A program made the translations under genes and the position numbers. Of a stretch of 11,864 nt of DNA, positions 1-5,657 are shown one piece after another (the first letter of the stretch is position 1; the number at the start of each line of letters is the position of its first letter). This stretch comes from UBA2256 sp964531105. GTDB taxonomy: Bacteria; Spirochaetota; Spirochaetia; Treponematales; Rectinemataceae. Where the stretch lies: positions 1-11,864 of the forward strand of contig CAZHFN010000046.1 of assembly GCA_964531105.1 (NCBI GenBank), given 5' to 3'. A model generated the notes under the pieces. The model saw nothing but the letters and a program-made list of their open reading frames with translations. It was not told the origin of the DNA and searched no databases.

Positions 1-450
1 GAGCGAAGGCATCATGTCGCAGAGGGCAAAGCTGGGATTGCCCACCTTGTCGGTCACGGCACAGTAACCGAAAAGTCTGCACACCAGAGCCCGGGCTGGA
101 TACACCATGCAGTTTTCTCCTGGTTTATCGGGGTTCCAGAAGGGGCAGGCCTGACTCAGCTTTTCCTCCGCCTTGCTCTGTGCGGCTACATCAGCCCTTG
201 CCAGAAAATGCTGTATGAGCTCGGGCTTTTCCACTAACAGGTAGAGCGCCAGTCTTTCGGCTTCTAGAGGCGTGACATCGGGTATGAAGTGAATGCAGCA
301 GGTGCCGCAGCGTTCAGGGCAGGCGATGGGGTTGCCTGCGTCCGCGGAAGCCTTTTTGAACTCAGCCTGGGCGGTTTCTATGCTTGTGTAAATTCTGTCC
401 AGGACACTGAAGCGCCGCATGAGGGTGCTGTTCCACAAAGCTGGATGCAT
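1..450 (-). CDS. YkgJ-family CxxCxxCC zinc/iron-chelating domain protein (3' end outside window)
   Basis: The reading frame is open from an ATG at 450-448 to the window edge, giving 150 residues with no stop, so the C-terminus is missing. An in-frame TAA at 465-463 lies just upstream. AAGAGA stands 6 nt before the ATG, which supports this start. The cysteine pattern is that of the YkgJ/UPF0153 family: C44, C48, C51 and C52 form CPERCGTCC, and further cysteines lie at 102 (ACPFW), 114, 124 (VCRLFGYC), 130 and 144. Members are thought to bind Zn or an Fe-S cluster, and their cellular role is mostly unknown. No signal peptide is visible, so it is probably cytoplasmic. It diverges from the TPR gene at 618. 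Family assignment is firm; function is not. Confidence 0.85.
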   Translation of the reverse strand, partial: MHPALWNSTLMRRFSVLDRIYTSIETAQAEFKKASADAGNPIACPERCGTCCIHFIPDVTPLEAERLALYLLVEKPELIQHFLARADVAAQSKAEEKLSQACPFWNPDKPGENCMVYPARALVCRLFGYCAVTDKVGNPSFALCDMMPSL

Positions 451-496
451 GATCAATCTCTTTTAGCGCCGATCTATGGCTTTTTCGCGCCGGGGC

Positions 497-526
497 ATGA
501 TACAGAGGCTCGATATCTTTGTTCAA
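497..526 (-). promoter_or_regulatory. Probable sigma-70-type promoter for the CxxCxxCC gene
   Basis: On the minus strand a -35-like TTGAAC (526-521) and a -10-like TATCAT (502-497) are separated by 18 nt. They lie about 47 nt upstream of the ATG at 450. The -10 matches the consensus at 5 of 6 positions and the -35 at 4 of 6. This is a motif match only. Confidence 0.4.
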
Positions 527-617
527 TAGCCTGTATGCCTTGCCCCTGTCTCGGTAGTATATTAGGATTTCCCGGTTCCGCCTCCTCCGGTGGAAGAATG
601 GAATTAAAGGAGTATTG

Positions 618-2243
618 ATGCGCATCCGTTCAAAAAAATCGTATCTGCTATTAAGCCTTGCTGTGGCGGTAGCCCTGCTTTTGCCCGCTGCCCCGCTTTT
701 CGCCCAGAGTTCCGGCTCAGCCGAACAGGCTCAGCCTGTGGCTGAATCGGCTCCAGCCACCGAATCCGATGCCGTTTCGGCTTCCACCGAATGGGTGGAG
801 GAAAGCCCTGCTGCAGAGGAAGCCCCGGCTACCGAAGCAGTCGTCCCAGTTACCTCGGCGCCAGCTACAAGCTCTGGCGAGCCCGGCTTCGATGTACTCT
901 ATGGAGATGCCTCGGACTTGGACAAGGAAATATTGGGCAAGGTGGAGCGCATGGCTGCCCAGGGCCAGTGGAAGAGCGCCTGGTCTGCCTTGGCCGAGCT
1001 CGATCCCAATAACACAAACCCTTTCATATTCGCGGAAAAAGTACGGCTTGCCCTGGATGGCTGGGCTCAAAACACCATGCACCTCCTCTTTGGTTTTGTA
1101 GACCTTCCGGAGGGTGAAAATCTCGAAATGCTCCGTTTTGGCACTCCTGAAACGGGAGACCCCGTCGAATTCAACCCTGCCCAAATTTCCGATTCCCTGG
1201 AAGAGCGAGGCGAGGCCATTCCTCCTGTGCTTTCCTTCATGTTGGGCAAGTATTACCACACGGTATGGGAAAACTATCAGGGACAGTGGCTCATGGCTGA
1301 CGAAGAAATCCTGGTACGGGGTGTAGAGAGCTTTGACAGGGCCTTGGCCTATGATCTCTATTCTGCAGACAGCCTGGACAAGCATTCAGGTATGCTTATT
1401 GCGCTTCAGCGATTCGATGGGGCCGAGAAGGTCCTGTCCAAAGCCCTGGAATTAGCTCCTGAGAGCAACAGTCTCAGGGTGAGAATGGCCGATGTCTATT
1501 ACGCTTCAGGCCGCTATGACGATGTTTATGCCTTGGCCGACAAGGTTATTGCCTCGGCTGCCGATGATGGCGAGCTGAACGACGGCTATATCGTTGCCAT
1601 TAAGGCAGGACTGGCCGCTCTGGACAAGGAAAGGCTCACACCCTATATCGACGGGCTGGAGCTCAGCTTTCCGAATGATTACACCCCCGGTCTCATACGG
1701 CACCTGATTGCTGTGCAGCTGGGAGATCCGGAAGGCGCCGACACAGCCGCCGACAAGGTTACAGAAACTTTCGGCGGGGATCCTGAGGTAGTCAGATCCC
1801 TTCTCTCCACCTGGCTCTCGGCCAACGATCCCGACTCGGGATTCAGATATCTTGAAAGGGCTATAGCAAAGGGTGGGGCCGATGGATCTATGGCTTCCTT
1901 CTATTTTTACAAGGCAATGCTGCAGTCGGAAATAGCCATGAGCCCCGAGGATCTCCAGTTGGCTAAGTCCAATCTCCAGGCAGCTCGGGAGTACTTTTCC
2001 AAATCCTATCCCGAGGGTCACGAAATCTTCGGACTTTTAGATGAAATCGAAGCTGAATGGGAAGCTGCCCTCAACCCACCGCCGGCCGAGGAAGCTGCTG
2101 CTCCCCAATCCGAAGCACCAGCCGAAGGTGCTGCTGCTCCCCAGCCCGAAGCCCCGGCTGCTCAGCCCTCAGCCACGGAACCCCCCGCCGCTCAGCCTCC
2201 TGCAAGCGGACAGGCCGAGCCTGCCCAGGGGAGCGGCAACTGA
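618..2243 (+). CDS. Exported TPR-repeat protein with Pro/Ala/Glu-rich N- and C-terminal regions
   Basis: The protein has 541 residues from the ATG at 618. AAAGGAG (606-612) sits 5 nt upstream, so this ATG is preferred over the TTG directly before it. Residues 1-30 form a signal peptide: a basic start (MRIRSKK), a Leu/Ala/Val core and a likely cleavage after LFAQ. There is no lipobox cysteine, so a soluble periplasmic or surface protein is expected. Residues 31-90 are a low-complexity Ala/Glu/Pro/Ser linker. Residues 91-480 are mostly helical, with recognisable TPR-like units around 247-283 (LSKALELAPES) and 285-316 (ADVYYASGRYDDVYALADK). Residues 487-541 form a disordered Pro/Ala/Glu tail with an internal duplication. 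The gene ends in tandem stops (TGA TAA), and nagA begins 18 nt later, so co-transcription is likely. TPRs usually mediate protein contacts; the partner is unknown. Confidence 0.85.
   Translation: MRIRSKKSYLLLSLAVAVALLLPAAPLFAQSSGSAEQAQPVAESAPATESDAVSASTEWVEESPAAEEAPATEAVVPVTSAPATSSGEPGFDVLYGDASDLDKEILGKVERMAAQGQWKSAWSALAELDPNNTNPFIFAEKVRLALDGWAQNTMHLLFGFVDLPEGENLEMLRFGTPETGDPVEFNPAQISDSLEERGEAIPPVLSFMLGKYYHTVWENYQGQWLMADEEILVRGVESFDRALAYDLYSADSLDKHSGMLIALQRFDGAEKVLSKALELAPESNSLRVRMADVYYASGRYDDVYALADKVIASAADDGELNDGYIVAIKAGLAALDKERLTPYIDGLELSFPNDYTPGLIRHLIAVQLGDPEGADTAADKVTETFGGDPEVVRSLLSTWLSANDPDSGFRYLERAIAKGGADGSMASFYFYKAMLQSEIAMSPEDLQLAKSNLQAAREYFSKSYPEGHEIFGLLDEIEAEWEAALNPPPAEEAAAPQSEAPAEGAAAPQPEAPAAQPSATEPPAAQPPASGQAEPAQGSGN
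2094..2159 (+). repeat. Imperfect 30-bp tandem duplication in the TPR gene tail
   Basis: Two in-frame copies (2094-2123 and 2130-2159) have a 36-bp period and encode AAAPQSEAPA and AAAPQPEAPA. The copies differ at a few, mostly silent, positions. This looks like slippage or duplication expanding a disordered Pro/Ala tail. Confidence 0.7.
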
Positions 2244-2261
2244 TAATGTAGGAGAAGGCGA

Positions 2262-3428
2262 ATGCCTCAGACCTGCATACACAACGCCACGGTAGTGGCT
2301 GGCTACGCGCTTATGCCCGAAAGCGCCGTATTGGTAGAAGACGACGTTATTGTCGATATCTTCTCCGAGCGGCGCTTCAGGCAGAAGCAGTTTTCAACCC
2401 AGGATAGCCTGATCGACGCCAAGGGCGCCTATTTGCTGCCTGGGCTCATCGATACCCACATCCACGGTTTTGCCGGCTATGGAACCGAGGATCTTTCCAC
2501 CGATTCCATCCTATCCATGTCCAAGGCCCTGGCGGCCTATGGTGTTTCTACCTTTTGCCCCACCATCTACCCCATGTCTGAATCGGACATGACAGCCTCC
2601 ATTCGTGCCATCATCGCCGCCATTGGACTGGAGGAGGGAGCTAGAGTGGCAGGGATACACTTGGAAGGCCCCTTTATTTCCCCGGCCAGACTGGGGGTGC
2701 AGAGGTCGGAATTTACCAAGCCTGTAGACCTGGAACTCATGCATAGACTTTACGAGGCAAGCGAAGGCCACATCGTCAACATGACCGTAGCGCCCGAGCT
2801 CAAGGGCATGAGGGAACTCGCCCTCTATTGTGCCAAGACCGGCATCGTTCTCCAGGCAGGACATACCGATGCAAGCTATGAAAACATGATCGAGGGAATG
2901 CAGGCAGGTATTCGCCACTCCACCCATTTCTTCAACGCCATGTCTAGGCTCGACCACAGAAACCCCAATGCCGTGGGGGCGATACTGATCCAGCCCGACC
3001 TTAGCTGCGAGATAATCGCCGACGGCAAACACGTCCATCCCGATTTAATCAGGCTTCTTGTGAGGGACAAGCCGCATACCAATATAGTCCTGGTTACCGA
3101 CGCCCTTAAACCTACCGAGCAGAAACACGGACCCTTCTTCGCCAACCGGGAGAAAGTCCTGCTGGAAGGAGGCCTTTTTCTCCGTGCTTCGGACAAGGTT
3201 ATCGCCGGCAGTTCTCTTACCATGGTGGAGGGTTTGAAAAACCTGGTTGAGTTTGGAATAAGTTTAGAAATTGCCGTTAAGATGGCCGCATCCAATCCCG
3301 CTCGAATCCTCAAGTTTCAGAGACTTGGTGAGATCAGTCCCGGTTTTTTTGCAGATCTTACTTTACTGTCTGAGGATTTCACCATCATAATGAGCATGGT
3401 GCGAGGCCAGTTCGTATATAGAACCTGA
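2262..3428 (+). CDS. nagA: N-acetylglucosamine-6-phosphate deacetylase
   Basis: This cytoplasmic enzyme hydrolyses GlcNAc-6-phosphate to glucosamine-6-phosphate and acetate, the first committed step of amino-sugar catabolism and peptidoglycan recycling. The 388-residue length is normal for the family. Amidohydrolase-superfamily landmarks occur in order: DTHIHG (H66, H68), HLEGPF (metal ligand E135), AGHT (H201), THFFNAM (H222), ADGKHV (H257) and LVTDA with the catalytic aspartate D280. The C-terminal SNPARIL and ADLTLL strands are also typical. The start is an ATG with AGGAG (2250-2254) 7 nt upstream. It follows the TPR gene by 18 nt and precedes nagB, whose product uses NagA's product, which supports an operon. 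No NagC- or GntR/NagR-type operator was recognised. The assignment is secure. Confidence 0.97.
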   Translation: MPQTCIHNATVVAGYALMPESAVLVEDDVIVDIFSERRFRQKQFSTQDSLIDAKGAYLLPGLIDTHIHGFAGYGTEDLSTDSILSMSKALAAYGVSTFCPTIYPMSESDMTASIRAIIAAIGLEEGARVAGIHLEGPFISPARLGVQRSEFTKPVDLELMHRLYEASEGHIVNMTVAPELKGMRELALYCAKTGIVLQAGHTDASYENMIEGMQAGIRHSTHFFNAMSRLDHRNPNAVGAILIQPDLSCEIIADGKHVHPDLIRLLVRDKPHTNIVLVTDALKPTEQKHGPFFANREKVLLEGGLFLRASDKVIAGSSLTMVEGLKNLVEFGISLEIAVKMAASNPARILKFQRLGEISPGFFADLTLLSEDFTIIMSMVRGQFVYRT

Positions 3429-3460
3429 GCCTCCCTCACCTCATGTCATAATGGACCTTG

Positions 3461-3467
3461 AGAGGAG
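3461..3467 (+). promoter_or_regulatory. Ribosome binding site that fixes the nagB start
   Basis: AGAGGAG lies 7 nt before the ATG at 3475. An in-frame ATG at 3451 would add 8 residues but would place this motif inside the coding region and has no comparable site upstream. The protein from 3475 also begins M-R, as in E. coli NagB. Confidence 0.8.
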
Positions 3468-3474
3468 AATCAGG

Positions 3475-4272
3475 ATGCGTGTGATCATCCAGTCCCACAG
3501 CCGCGATGTGGCCGCATGGGCGGCCAGCCATGTAGCGCAGAGAATCAATAGCGCCCCCAAGAGTAAGCCCTTTGTGCTCGGCCTTCCAACAGGCTCTACG
3601 CCCTTGGGTATGTACAAGAAGCTTATCGAAATGCATCGCAGTGGACTTGTATCGTTCAAAAACGTAGTTACTTACAACATGGATGAATATGTGGGTTTGG
3701 ATTCGAATCACCCCCAGAGCTACCATAGGTTTATGTGGGACAATTTCTTTTCCCATATAGATATCAAGCGTGAGAATGTTCATATCCTTGATGGAATGGC
3801 CAAGGATCTGGATGCGGAATGCAGAGCTTACGAAGTCGCCATCCAGGCTTCAGGCGGCGTGGATCTCTTTATTGGCGGAGTAGGGGCCGATGGCCATATA
3901 GCCTTCAATGAGCCGGGCTCGTCCCTCTCCTCCAGGACAAGGGTAAAGACCCTCACCAAGGATACAATAGAGGCAAACAGCCGCTTCTTCGAAGGCGATG
4001 CGTCGAAGGTGCCCACTACAGCCCTCACCGTGGGCGTGGGTACGGTGATGGACGCCCGGGAAGTGATGATCCTGGTCACTGGCCAGGGCAAGGCCAGGGC
4101 CTTGAAGCACGGGGTCGAAGATGGCGTGAGCCATATGTGGACCATGAGCTGCCTACAGCTCCACCCCAAGGCTCTGATAGTCTGTGATGACGACGCCACC
4201 CTGGAACTCAAGGTGGGCACGGTCCGCTATTTCAAGGACATTGAAGCCGAAGCGCTGGGAAATAAGGGGTAA
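3475..4272 (+). CDS. nagB: Glucosamine-6-phosphate deaminase
   Basis: NagB converts glucosamine-6-phosphate to fructose-6-phosphate and ammonium, feeding amino sugars into glycolysis. The 265-residue protein aligns by eye along its length with E. coli NagB (266 residues): GLPTGSTP, YNMDEYVGL, GGVGADGHIAFNEP, SRTRVKTLT, LTVGVGT and SCLQLHPKA. Catalytic residues match: D70 (E. coli D72), D139 (D141), H141 (H143) and E146 (E148). Residues of the E. coli allosteric site for GlcNAc-6-phosphate also appear conserved (S149, R156, K158, T159, Y252), so a hexameric, GlcNAc6P-activated enzyme is inferred. The start at 3475 is chosen because AGAGGAG lies 7 nt upstream. It follows nagA by 46 nt, and a large hairpin lies just downstream. 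Confidence 0.97.
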   Translation: MRVIIQSHSRDVAAWAASHVAQRINSAPKSKPFVLGLPTGSTPLGMYKKLIEMHRSGLVSFKNVVTYNMDEYVGLDSNHPQSYHRFMWDNFFSHIDIKRENVHILDGMAKDLDAECRAYEVAIQASGGVDLFIGGVGADGHIAFNEPGSSLSSRTRVKTLTKDTIEANSRFFEGDASKVPTTALTVGVGTVMDAREVMILVTGQGKARALKHGVEDGVSHMWTMSCLQLHPKALIVCDDDATLELKVGTVRYFKDIEAEALGNKG

Positions 4273-4284
4273 CTTTTTCCCATC

Positions 4285-4330
4285 TCTGGGCAAGAAGGAG
4301 CGCACTCCCCTGCGTTCCTTCTTGCCCAGA
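4285..4330 (+). terminator. Long hairpin after nagB, probable operon terminator
   Basis: Two 19-nt arms (4285-4303 and 4312-4330) pair almost perfectly around an 8-nt loop, with a single G-U-type mismatch. The 3' flank (TCGATTTAAACC) has only a short T run, so it may act as a factor-assisted terminator or mRNA 3'-end stabiliser rather than a classic intrinsic terminator. It begins 13 nt after the nagB stop. Confidence 0.7.
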
Positions 4331-4352
4331 TCGATTTAAACCTATTATTCTC

Positions 4353-4387
4353 TTATATTATATGTAAATATAAATTTTATAAAATTT
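4353..4387. repeat. AT-rich dyads upstream of the sigma-54 promoter
   Basis: The segment holds a 7-bp inverted repeat (TTATATT at 4353-4359, AATATAA at 4367-4373) and a perfect 16-bp palindrome, AAATTTTATAAAATTT (4372-4387), that overlaps the first T residues of the -24 element. The position suits a bendable region or a regulator site, but AT-rich DNA produces such dyads by chance. Confidence 0.45.
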
Positions 4388-4402
4388 GGCACGTCGTTTG
4401 CT
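4386..4402 (+). promoter_or_regulatory. Sigma-54 (RpoN) promoter of the DUF2202 gene
   Basis: TTGGCACGTCGTTTGCT matches the -24/-12 consensus TGGCACG-N4-TTGCW at every defined position. The GG (4388-4389) and GC (4400-4401) are separated by the required 10 nt. Transcription should begin near 4413, leaving a leader of about 54 nt before the ATG at 4467. Known biology: such promoters need RpoN and an AAA+ enhancer-binding protein. Neither gene lies in this window. Confidence 0.82.
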
Positions 4403-4409
4403 GTAGTAG

Positions 4410-4448
4410 GTGTAGCACCCAAAGGACAGAGTCCAGGGGTGAAAACAC
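4410..4448 (+). promoter_or_regulatory. Structured 5' leader of the DUF2202 mRNA
   Basis: Three nested short helices can form: GTGT (4410-4413) with ACAC (4445-4448), CACCC (4416-4420) with GGGTG (4437-4441), and GGAC (4424-4427) with GTCC (4431-4434) around an AGA loop. They are separated by 2-3 nt internal loops. The structure starts at the predicted sigma-54 start site and ends 6 nt before the AGGAG. It could protect the mRNA 5' end or regulate translation. No known riboswitch class was recognised. Confidence 0.5.
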
Positions 4449-4466
4449 TAGTACAGGAGAAATAGT

Positions 4467-4997
4467 ATGAAGAACATAGTACGTGCCATCGCACTCGCCC
4501 TCATTCTCGGTATTGCTCTATCGGTGGTCGGCGCCGATTCAAGCCAAGGCTCCAATCTTTATGGAAATGCCGCAGCCAAGGCCGATCAATCGCTTACGGT
4601 AGAGGATATGCTCCTCTATGCCGCTCAGGATGAGTATCTAGCTCGCGGTGAGTACGTGGCGATCATGAAAAAATTCGGCACCATGAGGCCCTTCAGCAAT
4701 ATTATGAAGGCTGAGGAAAACCATCTTGCCTGGCTCAAGGACGCCTATGCGGCTTATAAGATCGCCTTCCCCACCGATCAGTCTGCCGATCACCTCCACA
4801 TTCCGGCTACTTTGCTGGAAGCCTATAAGACAGGAGTGCAGGCGGAAATCGACAACATCGCCATGTATGACAGGTTCCTGGCCACTGCGCTTATTCAGAG
4901 TCCCGAGAATAAAGACCTGAAGGTTCTTTTTACCAATTTGAGAAACGGCTCGGAAAACCACCTTCGGGCATTCCAGAATCAGCTGACTAAATATTAA
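4467..4997 (+). CDS. Exported ferritin-like DUF2202 protein
   Basis: The 176-residue protein starts at an ATG with AGGAG (4455-4459) 7 nt upstream. Residues 1-23 form a signal peptide (MKN, a Leu/Ile/Ala core, likely cut after VVGA), so the mature protein should be periplasmic or extracytoplasmic. The rest resembles the DUF2202 ferritin-like four-helix bundle: QDEYLARGEY (E56, E62), NIMKAEENHLAWL (E83, H86), LEAYKTGVQAEIDN (E127) and LFTNLRNGSENHLRAF (E163, H165). The repeated Glu and ExxH/ENH positions look like ligands of a di-metal site. The biochemical role of the family is not established; oxidative or metal stress is plausible. It is a single-gene unit with its own sigma-54 promoter and a downstream terminator, and it converges on msrA. 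Confidence 0.88.
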   Translation: MKNIVRAIALALILGIALSVVGADSSQGSNLYGNAAAKADQSLTVEDMLLYAAQDEYLARGEYVAIMKKFGTMRPFSNIMKAEENHLAWLKDAYAAYKIAFPTDQSADHLHIPATLLEAYKTGVQAEIDNIAMYDRFLATALIQSPENKDLKVLFTNLRNGSENHLRAFQNQLTKY

Positions 4998-5008
4998 AAA
5001 CCTTTTCA

Positions 5009-5050
5009 CGCGCCGGACGGGGCTACCTCCTCCTCGCTCGGCGCGGTTTT
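5009..5050. terminator. Probable bidirectional terminator between the DUF2202 gene and msrA
   Basis: CGCGCCG (5009-5015) pairs perfectly with CGGCGCG (5039-5045). On the plus strand the hairpin is followed by GTTTTCCTT, and on the minus strand by a short purine stretch then GGTTTTTAATATT. The 23-nt loop can form further G-C pairs. It lies 12 nt after the DUF2202 stop. Confidence 0.65.
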
Positions 5051-5063
5051 CCTTATAGCCGGT

Positions 5064-5083
5064 TTTGGAAATTATTTTCCAAA
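5064..5083. repeat. Short inverted repeat abutting the first gap
   Basis: TTTGGAAA (5064-5071) and TTTCCAAA (5076-5083) are perfect 8-bp arms around TTAT, ending exactly where the Ns begin. It could belong to the missing msrA 3' flank or to a repeat that broke the assembly. Confidence 0.5.
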
Positions 5084-5183
5084 NNNNNNNNNNNNNNNNN
5101 NNNNNNNNNNNNNNNNNNNNNNNNNNNNNNNNNNNNNNNNNNNNNNNNNNNNNNNNNNNNNNNNNNNNNNNNNNNNNNNNNNN
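5084..5183. other. Assembly gap (100 N)
   Basis: A run of exactly 100 N is the usual placeholder for a gap of unknown size. It removes most of the MsrA catalytic domain. Some 135 further residues would be expected, so at least about 400 bp are probably missing. Confidence 0.95.
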
Positions 5184-5518
5184 ACATCGATCACCCCTGG
5201 AATATTCTCGTATACCGCCTCCAGGCACCAGAAACAGCCTCCGGCCAGTATGGCGATTTCTTCACCTTCCTTGGCCTTTAACGGTAGTGGCTTAAAGTAG
5301 TCGTGGCTGGAAAAGGGAGGGGATGCAGCCCAGGGGGCCGCGGTTTCGGTTTTTTTCATAGGTACCTCCGGGCTTGTAGCCCCTGGACTTCTCGATGGAG
5401 CCGGCAGCATTTCCGCCGGACTCTTGGATTCCCCCTGGAGAGAATTCTGCGCAAACACGAACATTGCAGGGGCGAGGATTAGTATCCCTAAGCCCACAAT
5501 AATCATTAACTTTTTCAT
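5184..5518 (-). CDS. msrA: Peptide methionine sulfoxide reductase MsrA, exported form (C-terminal part lost in gap)
   Basis: MsrA reduces methionine-S-sulfoxide in proteins. The visible 111 residues hold a signal peptide (residues 1-24, MKKLMIIVGL then a hydrophobic core, likely cut after FVFAQ), a Pro/Ser-rich spacer to about residue 72, and the MsrA start: EEIAILAGGCFWCLEAVYENIPGVID, shown here only to locate GCFWCLE with catalytic C95. The conserved rest of the domain must lie in the gap; a C-terminal MsrB fusion cannot be excluded. The sequence beyond the gap shows nothing MsrA-like. The ATG at 5518-5516 has no Shine-Dalgarno sequence, whereas the in-frame Met54 (5359-5357) has GGAGG 5 nt upstream, so a shorter cytoplasmic product is possible. 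It diverges from ettA. Confidence 0.88.
5365..5369 (-). promoter_or_regulatory. Internal ribosome binding site before Met54 of msrA
   Basis: On the minus strand GGAGG (5369-5365) lies 5 nt before an in-frame ATG (5359-5357) beginning MKKTETAAPW. Initiation here would give an MsrA without a signal peptide, with the catalytic cysteine 42 residues in, comparable to cytoplasmic MsrA proteins. The motif is clear; its use is inferred. Confidence 0.5.
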
Positions 5519-5657
5519 ATATAAAAATTACTAGTAAGCAGAGTAGAAGGAAAGGGCCTTTTCACGCATTGCCCCCAGGAGAAGCTAAACTTGGTTCGGC
5601 TCAGTCCCGCTCCTCGACCAGGCGACTAAGGAACTGCTTTTACAGTATGCTCATGCC

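Noticed and set aside
717..1385. Long open frame on the minus strand inside the TPR gene
   Set aside because: It lies wholly antisense to a gene with a signal peptide and TPR motifs, has no recognisable domain, and is a by-product of GC-rich codon use.
1506..2021. Second long minus-strand frame inside the TPR gene
   Set aside because: Same reason: no family features and no plausible promoter or ribosome binding site.
3451..3474. Upstream ATG as the nagB start
   Set aside because: The strong ribosome binding site at 3461-3467 would then lie inside the coding region, and E. coli NagB alignment supports the start at 3475.
5072..5083. Short F-G-K-stop tail apparently completing msrA after the gap
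   Set aside because: The frame across an unknown-length gap is arbitrary, and the conserved MsrA core cannot fit in 100 nt.
5001..5567. The 11-mer CCTTTTCACGC occurs at 5001-5011 and 5557-5567
   Set aside because: Only the 11 bases match, the flanks differ and one copy is in a terminator region; most likely coincidence.
5590..5620. tRNA-like T-arm resemblance (GGTTCGGCTC ... ACCA) upstream of ettA
   Set aside because: No acceptor stem or anticodon arm can be built around it.
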